DNA of 64,000 nt from Tubiluchus corallicola. Its lineage: Eukaryota > Priapulida > Priapulimorpha > Priapulimorphida > Tubiluchidae. The translations under genes and the position numbers were made by a program. Location: contig JAQGDQ010000027.1 of the NCBI GenBank assembly GCA_030141605.1, positions 671,812-735,811 of the forward strand, read 5' to 3'. Under the pieces are notes generated by a model that saw only the letters and a list, made by a program, of their open reading frames with translations, was not told the origin of the DNA and did not search any database. Below are positions 27,605 to 50,250 of the stretch, in pieces; the first letter of the stretch is position 1, and every line of letters begins with the position of its first letter.

Positions 27605-30109
27605 AATGATAATGATAATGATAATGATAATGATAATGATAATGATATTGATGAGGATGATAATAATAATAATAATAACCGTTACTATTAATAAATGTGA
27701 ATTATATTTGCAGGTTGCTCAAATGCTGAACGATTTAGAAAGTTGTTACTGGCGCTACAACTCGGCGATGGAGTTGGTCAACATGATTGTGATGTATATT
27801 AACAACAACGCTTCCGACTTCCTTACCCAGCATCATTACATGTGTCTGTGTGAACCATTCTTTACCATCATCATATGTCGCGAGCTGAAATGTGTGGCTG
27901 AGATTGATAAGTTCCACACTATGCTAGCTTGGGCAAAGTACTTCATCAGGAGACAGAGGCAAGCAAAAGGACGTGGTAAGAAAAAAGGCATATTGCATTA
28001 AATATATAGTATAAAAAAATTGTATTAAAAAAATGTACAAATCGCCTCGATCAAGGCCAATAGTTACTCAAGATAAAGAACTACTGTTAGAAAGTGAAAA
28101 TGCGAATACCCGTGTTAAGAAAGATGGAATATATTGTAAATTGCTAATTTCTTAGCTATAGGATGTAACTGTTGAGATTTGTTAGAAGCAAAAGCAAAAG
28201 CAAACATGATTTCTGATAAAGAATTTCACTGATAAAAAGAGTGAGGAAAAACTCAATTTATAAGCAGCTATTTAACATGAGATAATTTTAAGTCCAGTTT
28301 CGTGAGCATTATATTGGCCAGGTTTGATTTGGGAAGTTTCGGTATGAGCTTTTTCACAGTTAGTACCGGGGACAATTAGTACAATAGGCACTAACACGTG
28401 CCAACAGATTGTAACAGGTACTATAGCATACAGAAACCCTTCTCGAACTGATAAGAAAACAGGAAATTCAAACAAAAACGTATTTTCATTTATCGCCGTC
28501 ACAGTTATTGGAGTAACAGCCAAAGTGATCGACTGGACCAATCTCCATACATGTGCGTAGCATGACAGTTACCTACCAGCAAACTGGGGAAGTTTGGAAT
28601 CCTTATAACCCACAAGACAATGACGGTTGCAATTTTGTGTCCAATACTTTGGAAGTGACTAGATAACCAATGTCTAAGAAACAGACAATGTCTACAAGAT
28701 CAGGACACTAGACTTTGACGACCTATTTGCTCTTGATAAGCATTTACTAGGCCACATTTGCTAGACGCTTATTGACGCTCTAGCATACGAATTATATTAT
28801 ATTCTATTATTGCTATTTGAATTTTATTCCTCTGGATCTTTCTTCTTCCATATTTTCGCCTCTTACCGTTGCTCCTTAACAGTGTTGCCATCCGATAATT
28901 GTCGTAACACATGGTAATATGAGGCTTCATGCCGTACAAAAAAGAGACTAGACGATAATCGGTAGTTATGCGATAATTTAGATAAGAAACAAAAAGTGTG
29001 AAAAAATTGTGCAGTAAAAACATTTTGAACATTACTGCTAACTAGTGGGGAGTAATTACACTTTAATAAGATTGTAGTCAGAAGCGTGCTAATTATAGTT
29101 TCCTGAAAAAAAACGGCAATTTCAAAAAAGGAATGCTCAAGATTACAATAAAACACATGTATAGTACTGCCGCAAATTGTTTAATTGATTAGCAAAAAAG
29201 TACAGTAAAATTAGAGTTTTCTTTTTGTGACCAAAATCAAAATTTCCTTTGCATTACCACTGTTTCTACCCTCTAGGTTCCAGTATCAACCAAGATTCAA
29301 CAATGCTGACCATCGAATACCACTTGCTGAATTAATAATGACAAAATTCCAGGCCCACGCGCAAAAATTAACAGTCGGTATGCTGTGACAAGCGCGAGAC
29401 GCTATTGGCTGTTGGGTCTGCTGCAATAATTTGCTACAACATAGAATAATTTTCAGCTTTGGACAATTTGACGAAAAACCCAATTTTTAACCTCGTTGGC
29501 GATCCTGTACCTTATTAACATTGAAGAAGCAAATATTAGTGTATCACAAAACATCAATTCAGTCGTTTTATTGAAGCTCGTTGATCACAGACGCATTGAT
29601 AATAAACTCGGAGAGATTATAATAAATGTGTTTATGGTTAATGAGCTTGTAATAAACTTATATACAGTTGTTTTTTTAAGTGCAAAAAGTGCCCTCTCGC
29701 GTCTTTGTGCAAAAAACTGAAGATTCCAAAGCCTAATTTTGGAATATCAGTTATATCACTCTTCATAATAACGATATGTTTAGAATGGTTCGAAAAATTT
29801 TAACGTTTTGTAAGTGTAGGTCCGATGCATATAAACTGCAAACTACTAAGTCTACGATTGCTATTAATCTGCCATACGTGATTTTCTTATTCAGTTACAG
29901 ACGACTTGCGAAGTGTAATGGACAGGCTTAGTCAAGATCTGAAGTTGCACAAGATTTCACCAAACGATTTGATCAAGATAGTGCAGCCCAGTCAGACGAT
30001 CGCCAACGATCGAATCATAGCAGCTCTCACATATCACGCGAATGCAGACAGGAGGAGGAGTTCGGGGGAGAAGGTTAGACCTAGTCTGAGCAGCGATGAT
30101 TCACTTTAA
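13362..30109 (+). CDS. LIM-RapGAP-BTB-BACK fusion protein, 15 exons, 909 residues
   Basis: The predicted protein joins a LIM zinc finger (residues about 5-75), a RapGAP catalytic domain (about 180-500), a BTB domain split by an insert (about 530-750), a BACK-like region (752-838) and a serine-rich tail. RapGAP domains speed GTP hydrolysis on Rap GTPases with an asparagine 'thumb'; the motif HIGNDIV carries it here at N378. BTB-BACK modules dimerise and often bind Cullin-3. Exons: 13362-13536, 14300-14765, 15540-15720, 17598-17742, 18825-18964, 19432-19593, 19745-19816, 20587-20759, 21342-21493, 22547-22689, 24711-24891, 26592-26671, 27086-27268, 27714-27975, 29895-30109. All junctions are GT-AG and keep frame, giving 2730 bases. 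The start is the first ATG before the LIM cysteines. The BTB half resembles the insect serine-enriched protein gprs, from memory of that family. Human Rap1GAP has a GoLoco motif and no LIM or BTB; I see no GoLoco here. Two adjacent genes fused by my splicing is the main alternative. Confidence 0.85.
13761..13877 (+). repeat. 23-bp minisatellite in intron 1, main cluster
   Basis: Five units beginning ATTGAAG (or ATTAAAG) start at 13761, 13784, 13807, 13830 and 13852. The consensus is near ATTGAAGCCAACCTTTTCAC plus a short tail. At least two more units, starting near 14177 and 14200, lie 300 bases further on. Confidence 0.75.
14177..14222 (+). repeat. 23-bp minisatellite, second cluster
   Basis: Two units (ATTGAAG at 14177, ATCGAAG at 14200) with the same 23-base period as 13761-13877, near the 3' end of intron 1. 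Confidence 0.6.
14300..14765 (+). CDS. Exon 2: end of LIM domain and start of RapGAP fold
   Basis: Residues 59-214. It completes the second LIM zinc site with C69-x2-H72; the gap from C38 is longer than in usual LIM domains. A linker follows. The end matches the start of the Rap1GAP fold: the residues [18 protein letters not shown] resemble human Rap1GAP GKEHFNYYSLDTALGHLV. The donor is GTAAAC in phase 2. Confidence 0.87.
15540..15720 (+). CDS. Exon 3: RapGAP N-terminal subdomain
   Basis: Residues 214-274, from a TTCTTACAG acceptor to a GTAAGG donor, phase 0 at the end. It corresponds to the Rap1GAP stretch around 'RTYHDVIPI' (here [14 protein letters not shown]), which helps dimerisation and precedes the catalytic subdomain. 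Confidence 0.85.
15721..17597 (+). other. Intron 3 of the RapGAP-BTB gene
   Basis: This 1.9-kb intron holds no exon or repeat that I can support. Confidence 0.7.
17598..17742 (+). CDS. Exon 4: start of RapGAP catalytic subdomain
   Basis: Residues 275-323. The stretch [18 protein letters not shown] matches Rap1GAP KFGVIYQKLGQTSEEELF closely, and the exon ends with [10 protein letters not shown]. Acceptor TATGCAG, donor GTAAGA, phase 1. Confidence 0.92.
18676..18741. repeat. (TA)n-rich tract in intron 4
   Basis: Two TA runs separated by a short spacer (TTCCTCATTATATAG), together a near-perfect palindrome. Confidence 0.85.
18825..18964 (+). CDS. Exon 5: RapGAP catalytic subdomain
   Basis: Residues 323-369. 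It reads [11 protein letters not shown] and then [19 protein letters not shown], the Rap1GAP hallmark before the catalytic helix ([19 protein letters not shown] in human). The donor GTAAGC leaves phase 0. Confidence 0.93.
19432..19593 (+). CDS. Exon 6: RapGAP catalytic helix with asparagine thumb
   Basis: Residues 370-423, [19 protein letters not shown] and onward. N378 sits where Rap1GAP has its catalytic asparagine (N290), so the enzyme looks active. It continues with [13 protein letters not shown] and ends at a GTATGT donor, phase 0. Confidence 0.93.
19745..19816 (+). CDS. Exon 7: RapGAP domain, short exon
   Basis: Residues 424-447, 72 bases. [18 protein letters not shown] matches the Rap1GAP stretch VSVTARDDVPFFGPPLPD. 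Acceptor AAAG, donor GTAAGA, both in phase 0. Confidence 0.9.
19902..20140 (+). mobile_element. tRNA-derived SINE-like element in intron 7
   Basis: The 5' part looks like a tRNA: an A box in TAGCTCAGTGGTAGCG and a B box in GGTCGCGGATTCAACTACC about 30 bases later. The acceptor stem does not close, so a working tRNA is unlikely. The head is followed by a unique-looking body, as in SINEs. The 3' border is a guess. Confidence 0.6.
20587..20759 (+). CDS. Exon 8: end of RapGAP domain
   Basis: Residues 448-505. It reads [20 protein letters not shown] and [19 protein letters not shown], equivalent to the last helices of the Rap1GAP domain. The donor GTATTA (phase 2) is weak. If it were not used, a stop would follow within two codons (20763-20765). 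Confidence 0.9.
21342..21493 (+). CDS. Exon 9: RapGAP-to-BTB linker and first BTB strand
   Basis: Residues 505-556. A linker, [12 protein letters not shown], leads to [20 protein letters not shown] and FIVG, the typical opening of a BTB domain. This exon physically joins the two halves, so it is the key evidence that they form one gene. Phase 2 in, phase 1 out. Confidence 0.87.
22224..22389. repeat. Tetranucleotide array (ACTG)n-(ACGG)n-(ACTG)n in intron 10-side region
   Basis: ACTG repeats flank a central ACGG block (about 22281-22306), in the intron between exons 9 and 10. Decayed units (GATT, GACC) follow to about 22430. Reading frames through it are repeat artefacts. Confidence 0.95.
22547..22689 (+). 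CDS. Exon 10: BTB core
   Basis: Residues 556-603. It reads [20 protein letters not shown] then FKEMLYDN, the BTB core in which other BTB proteins have 'HxxILAxxSxVFxxML'. A serine-rich stretch follows. Acceptor CCTTAG, donor GTAATC, phase 0 out. Confidence 0.9.
23060..23540 (+). mobile_element. Possible 3' end of a non-LTR retrotransposon, intron 10
   Basis: The stretch ends with GACTGTAAATATCTGAAATA and then AATAAATAATAATAATAA, the kind of T-rich 3' UTR with AATAAA-like tail seen at LINE ends. I see no intact reverse-transcriptase reading frame, so both identity and left border are uncertain. Confidence 0.4.
24069..24142 (-). mobile_element. tRNA-like SINE head, minus strand, intron 10
   Basis: On the minus strand it reads GGTGGCCGAGTTGTCTAGAT (A box of the tRNA-Leu/Ser kind) and, about 30 bases later, GCGTTCGACTC (B box). 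The arms pair poorly, which suggests a SINE head or tRNA pseudogene and not a working tRNA. Confidence 0.5.
24711..24891 (+). CDS. Exon 11: basic, serine-rich insert in BTB domain
   Basis: Residues 604-664. It opens LLQVPDPDN after MA, then has [20 protein letters not shown] and a lysine/arginine-rich run. Proline-directed serines (SSP) suggest phosphorylation sites. It falls inside the BTB fold, between the core helices and the later strand-helix pair. I recall a comparable insert in insect gprs. Phase 1 out at GTAAGT. Confidence 0.8.
24892..26591 (+). other. Intron 11 of the RapGAP-BTB gene
   Basis: 1.7 kb. Apart from the TIR element at 26207-26533, I recognise nothing in it. Open frames at 25061-25438 and 26165-26386 match no family. 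Confidence 0.65.
26207..26533. mobile_element. Short TIR element (MITE-like) in intron 11
   Basis: The left end GGTGTTCCAAAAGTTCCTCA and the reverse complement of the right end, GGGTGTTTCAAAACGTTACC plus TCA, are imperfect terminal inverted repeats about 320 bases apart. The right end reads CACCCTGTAT, the outer motif of many mariner-like elements. There is no transposase frame. Confidence 0.5.
26592..26671 (+). CDS. Exon 12: acidic part of BTB insert
   Basis: Residues 664-690, an 80-base exon. It is hydrophilic and acidic ([10 protein letters not shown], then [10 protein letters not shown]). It has no family match of its own. Its support is the TTTAG acceptor, the GTATTA donor and frame fit on both sides. 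It could be alternatively spliced, but skipping it alone would break the frame. Confidence 0.7.
27086..27268 (+). CDS. Exon 13: second half of BTB domain
   Basis: Residues 691-751. [20 protein letters not shown] is the classic BTB segment before the last helices, followed by [20 protein letters not shown]. The reading frame runs on past the GTAAGT donor into a GAT repeat; that part is intron. Confidence 0.92.
27334..27682. repeat. (GAT)n microsatellite in intron 13
   Basis: About 350 bases of GAT with GGT, GAA and AAT variants, starting 65 bases after the exon 13 donor and ending about 30 bases before the exon 14 acceptor. The poly-Asp and poly-Met frames are not coding. A related GAT array lies in the RFX gene at 39982-40118. 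Confidence 0.95.
27714..27975 (+). CDS. Exon 14: BACK-like helical region
   Basis: Residues 752-839. [20 protein letters not shown], then [18 protein letters not shown] and [11 protein letters not shown], have the helical pattern of a BACK domain after BTB ('...L..LL....L.v..E..vf.a...W'). Acceptor TTTGCAG, donor GTAAGA in phase 1. Confidence 0.9.
27976..29894 (+). other. Intron 14 of the RapGAP-BTB gene
   Basis: 1.9 kb, no exon-like or mobile sequence that I can support. Confidence 0.65.
29895..30109 (+). CDS. Exon 15: C-terminal exon
   Basis: Residues 839-909, ending with TAA at 30107-30109. It has [20 protein letters not shown] and a serine-rich basic tail. Two acceptors six bases apart (TTCAG ending 29894, TTACAG ending 29900) both keep frame, so isoforms differing by two residues are possible. 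Confidence 0.87.
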
Positions 30110-30493
30110 CACTCTCTCCCAAGCAAAACTTTTTTCCAGAATAATGAGATCGTCTTTCTAAAGTTCACATTGTTTCACAACCCATTTCCCATTGTTTTTG
30201 CAGCTCGAAAATTGTGTTCACGTCGAATGAAGACCGTAACCGTAATCCTACTTACATAGTTAAAAAGACAGAGACCTGACCGAGACTGGACTAAAACCGT
30301 CATTGCTTCAGACTTGCCTTTATTTTAACAGCTACATTATTTGGCTTTCGTGGCCTATTGTAACTAAAATTGCCAGGGATGCGAATATTTATCGATATAT
30401 CCACCTGTGGTTGACTGTCTGACGGTTGTAAGTTTTATTTTGTGTATCAAGTAAAACTGGCAATGTATTTAATCACAAAAACTTTGTGCGATT

Positions 30494-30499
30494 AATAAA
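30494..30499 (+). terminator. Poly(A) signal of the LIM-RapGAP-BTB gene
   Basis: AATAAA, 385 bases after the stop codon and the first such hexamer I see downstream. A 3' UTR of about 400 bases is inferred. Confidence 0.5.
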
Positions 30500-31773
30500 A
30501 ACGTGGTTTTGGTTTAACCAACTACAAACACTTTAACTTTTATTTTAATATCGGTAGAAAGTAGGAACCAACTGTACTTTGTAGAAGTTCAGAGGATATA
30601 TATTTACAATTAGAGGCATCTCTAGCTCTAGATGTGGATTTATCCATGGATACAAACGTAAAATCTGTGGATTATGGATATGTATGAAAATCCGATATAA
30701 AATTTAATTTCATTGGCAAACCTGAAATTTATAACTATCATTGTAGACTATAAATATTGTGCATTATTCCTGCATTGTTTGTTCTTATATAATTGAATTT
30801 TTTATTATTTAACGAATTCCATCAATTAATCAGTCACAATGAATCCGACTTAAAATATTGTTTTCTGTAATTATAAGAAACAGGAAAATTGTGTAGGCCT
30901 GTATATTAAGAGATGTATGTCTAATTGTTTATTAAGCTAACACAAACTTTATTATGAAGTACGCCCCCTCTCCCCGGCTGTGTCATGAAGCAGTAGCCAC
31001 CTGATGGTTCCACAGTATATACTAAACTTTTTATTTACATTGCGATACATTTACTGAAGTCTTATTATTAACAAATTTTCAGTGACGTTATTTTCGTGTA
31101 TTTTTACTAAATAAATTTTTAAATTAATTTTTAATGAAAAACTACTTTATGCACACACAAGGCAAAACCGAAATTTCGTTTCATAGGAATTTATACAATT
31201 TAGAAGCGCATGCGCCTGAGCCAAATAAGTTTATTGTCAAAAATTATATAATAAAAAAAATATTTGTAAACGTACAACTCCCAAAGATACGAGTCGTGCT
31301 AAGCGTGTAAGTTTAACAAATATCTCTATTGTGTATATAGGCTACAGTATTATATTTTTGTGCATATATTTTTGCGAAATTTATCATGTGCGTTTGTTAT
31401 GTAAAGTTTATTACACACCAATCTTTATGATGTGAAAAATTACGCATTTGTTATTTACTGTTTACCACGCATGACTCTGATGTTTTACGTGGATTATTTA
31501 GGAAGATAGCGGTTTTAAAATTAAGCAGTTAAACTAAAACTATCAATCATCGAATATTTATAGCGAAGACACGAACCGAGTTTCCTTATCAGAGTTTTAA
31601 AATATAATTCCTTCTACTTAATGTTGTATTAAATTAATTTGTGTATTTTTAAATTTGAAAAAATGTAATGAATTTTTATTTGAGAAAACTTTAGCTAAAC
31701 TATTTCATTCTCAGTCTCATTTATACCGACATTTATTTTAACATTATCTTATATGTCATTACATTTCATTCAG

Positions 31774-31905
31774 TTAATTAATAAAAAAAACATTGTAACT
31801 TTCTTTAAAAACCGTTTTTCTTTTTTGCTATTTTATTTTAATTAATTAATAAAAAGGCATCGTAACTTTCTTAAAAAACCGTTTTTCGTTTTTGCTATGT
31901 TACTT
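31774..31905. repeat. Tandem duplication, unit about 70 bp
   Basis: Two copies of a segment running TTAATTAATAAAAA, then CGTAACTTTCTT or TGTAACTTTCTT, then AACCGTTTTTC and TTTTTGCTAT. The copies differ by a few bases. Confidence 0.75.
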
Positions 31906-32853
31906 ACAAATGTGACTCAATTTTTCATTTCTGAGAATGCGCATAAAGGAAACAATAAACGAAACTTTATGCAACGATCGCAAATCGTTGATCTCAATTT
32001 TGTTTTCTATGCATCGTCTGAGTTTTGGACTAATTATCACGATTAACATAAATATTTGTCTAAAACAGCACGTGTAAGTGTTTATCTAAATCATTTTACT
32101 TGCCCACAAACAACAGCGGCGGAGCGTTATCGCTACTATTGTTATTTACCACTCCTATTCGACCGGAGCCATTCAGACTGATCTAGCTTCCGCGCAGAGT
32201 TTTACAACAAATCTGTCTTCTAAAAATGGTGAAACGCTCTAGATATCACAATGATTAAATAAACTGATCAATCCTAGTATTGTAATCAATCGATTTTGAG
32301 CAAATTTGTCGAGTTTTAAGCGCTAAAAGTAGGTAAATGAAGGAACAGAAGTAGACTTGACGCTGGGAACAGTAGAACGGCCCAAGCCAAGTCAGGTTTG
32401 ATAAGTCGGAAATATGTGCTCCATTCACCAGGTGCTTAGTAACGAGATTTTTGTACCTTTGGTTGCTATAGCCCTGCTTAGCATGAAAATAAACCTTCCA
32501 ATCGTATTCTCAACAGCACACTGAACTTGGTTTGCCTTGTTGACTTTCTAATATCTACTGCGCATTTGTGTAATTCAGGATAACGTTAGCATCTTAAGAT
32601 GTAATACTGAAGAATGATGAAATTTTTGTGTTTATTGGATGTCATTTATAAAAACTTAAGTCAGCAGATCTATATGATCAGATTCTTCATAATGTAATGA
32701 TGGGCGAGATTTCAGCAGTTTACTGTAGTGAATTTATTAATAATGTAACAGATGTTTTATGACTAATTACCGCAGATTAAAATATTTATTGCTATCACGA
32801 TGAAAAAATTACTATAAGAAAGCTTGTTATTAATAATTAAAGTTTTACAAAGC

Positions 32854-47042
<14,189 letters not shown>

Positions 47043-47094
47043 CAAACCAGCGGCAAAGTTCCAGAAAGTCCCTCTCAGTAACATATAAAGAGAT

Positions 47095-47100
47095 AATAAA
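47095..47100 (+). terminator. Poly(A) signal of the RFX gene
   Basis: AATAAA 53 bases after the stop codon. It implies a short 3' UTR and supports exon 14 as a real last exon. Confidence 0.5.
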
Positions 47101-48209
47101 TCACTTTCAATTTGTAAAAAATACTGTGTATATATTATTATAACATTAAAGATTGCGCCATACTGGAGTTGTGGTACATGTGGTAAACAATTTTAATTGT
47201 TTCCCACAAATTTAAAACTAAACATAAACAATTTAAAATTGATAACTATAATACTACTTAGCCAACTAATGCAGCAATTACTTTTTTCCAGCCACGCATT
47301 TCAAAAGCACCATAAAATTACTTTGATTATAGTTTACTGTAACCATAGCAAATGCATCAACTTCTTCGGCCTCTTTATTTGCTTCCTACCTCACTAACTC
47401 GCTTAATCTTTCCAACTCTCCTCCTTTCTCCCACTCTTTCTCTTTTCGCACGTCAGTAGGTTCTCACAAGGCAGTAGCAACATCGATGCATATAACGCAG
47501 TTGTTATTGTTGTATTTTAAATGATTGTATTGCGAATGTGTCAACTAAATTGAAAGCTATCTGATTTGGATGAAAGATGAAAGAGCGTTTTAAACAAAAC
47601 TGAGTAAGTCAAGAATAACCAGATTTTTTTGTGTTTTCCGTCCAATTATAAAAAAATCTGGTTATAATGCAAAAATAAGTTATGACCAGATTATGTGCCA
47701 TACGATTATGAAAATGTGGATATAACGTAAAATATGATATAACCAGATTTTTTGTAGTCGGATATCATAGCCCTAACACGTTTTCGCAGTTTTGAGCTTC
47801 GTTCCTGGTTAATTTTATTTAATATCCGCGAAGCTACAGCAGCCCAGTGAAATTAATACTCAGACGACGAATGACTAACGTGGGAAGCGCTCACTGGAAG
47901 CTAGAGAGTAACAACTTTTTCCGAAATTAAAATGGATTCCAGATGATTTACGACAAGCAGGATTTGCGTCACGGGATGAATTTTTTGTTGTTGTTGCTCG
48001 ACTGGCACTTAAAGGAGCACGGATTAACTGTCTATTGTAACAGCTTAACAGTTTACTGCCTGCAAAAAGCTGGTGTCGGAATGAACGGGAAAAAGAATGT
48101 TGACTGTACAGCAACAGACGAAACATCAACATCCATTATGCAACAATTTTTTGTTGTTATTATGTCATTATATGTAATTCCTTAATGAAAAGCCCTCACT
48201 AAAGAAAAA

Positions 48210-48427
48210 AGAAAAACACGACATTTTAATCCGCCACTATAGGTTACTTTCAGGTGAAAATAAAAAAAACAGAAAAGTTCAGATAATTACTGATACTATT
48301 TCTAGATTTTACATTTTTAACACAAAATCTAACAAAATTGTGTTTAGTAATTCATTGTGCATTTTTCTTTTTTCACCTGAAGATAATCTGCAGTGGTGAA
48401 TTGAAACGTAGCGTTTTTTATTTTTTT
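48210..48427. mobile_element. Foldback element, about 215 bp
   Basis: The left arm (CGACATTTTAATCCGCCACT, then TTTCAGGTGAAAA) is inverted at the right as TTTTCACCTGAAGAT, then CAGTGGTGAATTGAAACGTA. The interior is also partly palindromic. The 'GAAACGT...CACCTGAAGA' layout resembles the element at 2272-2985 and Penelope-like terminal repeats. Confidence 0.5.
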
Positions 48428-48539
48428 TCATTTTGAATTTTTCTTTAATATTATTATTCATGTCACTAAGGATTATCTTCATGTTAATATGTATTCCGTG
48501 TTATAATTTTACAATTTTACAATACCCTGGATCGTAAAT

Positions 48540-48640
48540 AGTTAGTAAGTGAGTGAGTGACTGAGTGAGTGAGTGAGTGAGTGAGTGAGTGAATGAGTGA
48601 GTAAGTAAGTATATACGTATGTATGTATGTAATTAAGTAA
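48540..48640. repeat. (GAGT)n tetranucleotide array with AAGT and ATGT units
   Basis: GAGT units to about 48602, then AAGT and ATGT units to about 48632. Confidence 0.9.
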
Positions 48641-48944
48641 GTTGCGACATGCGCGTTGCTCGCTTAATGCGTTTTTTGCTAAATAATCGCACGGTAACGA
48701 TTACAAATACAATTATTTATTATTTAATAAAAAACAGACTTGAACAGATGATACATTGTCAGACTGAAAGTAAAAAAATCTGAAGTTCAGCCCAAGACCA
48801 ATAGTGGCCATTAATCTGTAGTGTTAAGTAAGTAAGTATGTATATATGTGGTACATGTTCTATCTCAAATACGCAGTAATGTTTGGGTAGTGAAAAGTCA
48901 GAACGTGAAACATCAAAAACGTTGCAGCTGCATTTTTGGTAAGA

Positions 48945-49178
48945 TAGCCGAACTTTTCATGTCTGGCTTCCTAACCCAGCTCTGCCCAAAACTTGTTGCT
49001 TATTACATTTCTGCATGTTCTGTAGTTCGAATAGTGTAGTTAGAACTGGTGCTAACTACCAATTCCAACTGCACTAATCTAGAATAATAATTCGAACTAC
49101 AGAACATGCAGAAATATAATAAGCAACAAGTTTTGCGCAGAGCTAGGTTAGGAAGCCAGACATGGAAAGTTCGGCTGC
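48945..49178. mobile_element. Near-loopless 234-bp palindrome, probable MITE
   Basis: The arm 48945-49050 is inverted at 49058-49178, with a central gap of about 7 bases (GCTAACT) and one bulge near 49076-49089. Shared words include AGCCGAAC, ATGTCTGGCTTCCTAAC, AAACTTGTTGCTTATTA and GCATGTTCTGTAGTTCGAAT. Weaker pairing extends to about 48897 and 49234. It has no coding sequence. Confidence 0.75.
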
Positions 49179-49274
49179 TAATCAATAGAGCCGAATTTAT
49201 GTAAATGCACGCTTGACGTGTTACAGTTCTAACTTGGCCCACCCGTCGTCAAGACTATGTCAACTACACGAATA

Positions 49275-49275
49275 C

Positions 49276-49343
<68 letters not shown>

Positions 49344-49356
49344 CAAGCAAGTAAGC

Positions 49357-49426
<70 letters not shown>

Positions 49427-49447
49427 TAAGCAAGTAAGCAAGTAAGC

Positions 49448-49503
<56 letters not shown>
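49275..49503. repeat. Tetranucleotide array (AAGT)n-(AAGC)n-(AAGT)n
   Basis: Pure AAGT to 49340, mainly AAGC with mixed units to about 49451, then AAGT again to 49503. Minus-strand Leu/Thr/Ala/Cys frames are artefacts. Confidence 0.96.
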
Positions 49504-50143
49504 TTATTAAAACAACTCGTTACCGTTGAAAACTGAATTATTGTGTTACTGAATTACGTACAAATAGCAAAAAACAATTTAAAATTGAAAAGGCCACAAT
49601 AATTGTCTAAACAATATCATTTTTCACGCAGTTTGCCTAAAGTTACATGTATGAAAAACTTCATACATCAAGAGCAAACACGAGTTATGCAAATTAACCG
49701 TTAAGAAAACTTCAGACTAAACCTTCCAAAAAGCGTTTCATTTCACTTTCTATAATTTTCACCATTCAGTAATCTAATTAAATATTGCAAAATCGATGTA
49801 TAATGTCTAATAGTTCTACATTTTTGTTCAAAATTTTTTTCTTTATTTCTGGTCAATCTTTGACCTGTTTGTTCTCTTGTTGCTGGATAAATTTCTGCGT
49901 CTTAAGTGAATCTACTAAATTTGTAACATATAGCATATGAGCTAACCATGGAACTCATAACTTGTGAAATATCTGATGCTCAGTGTAACGCATTTGTGTC
50001 AAAAAACACTGCAATGTTATTATTGTTTATGCGCTAACGATAAGTGTCTAGGCTTCCTGTTTTCTTCTACCCTAGATTCCGGCGGTGTTTATGAACGCCA
50101 GACCTGCCTTTCGTTTTCTCTATTTACTGTTTTCCGCCTGCAG

Positions 50144-50250
50144 CACTTTACCGTGTCGTCAGCTCGTTTTACCAATTCTCCCTACAGCAGTGTAGAAGCC
50201 CTTCTGCATCTTAGCACACCGCTTAAAATAGAAGAACCGCTGCCTATCAG
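50144..50250 (+). other. Isolated exon-like segment, + strand
   Basis: A very good acceptor (TTTACTGTTTTCCGCCTGCAG) is followed by 107 open bases and a GTGGGC donor. The translation (SPYSSVEALLHLST, then PLKIEEPLPIR) is well balanced and looks protein-like, perhaps a regulatory protein fragment, but I do not recognise it. It is not in frame with RFX exon 13. It may belong to an unseen gene or be chance. Confidence 0.3.

Larger units (their letters stand above)
30110..32853. other. Intergenic region between the RapGAP-BTB and RFX genes
   Basis: 2.7 kb between the stop of one gene and the start codon of the next on the same strand. It holds the 3' UTR of the first gene, a tandem duplication near 31774-31905 and a partial X-box at 32462-32475 (GTTGCTATAGC then CCT in place of RAC). 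No other gene is seen. Confidence 0.6.

Noticed and set aside
27125-28001. Long frames with poly-Asp or poly-Met
   Set aside because: Exons 13 and 14 are real, but the acidic run between them is an intronic GAT repeat bounded by a GTAAGT donor and a TTTGCAG acceptor.
47229-49441. CRISPR-like array or bacterial features
   Set aside because: The repeats are simple tetranucleotides without unique spacers, and the genes are clearly animal.
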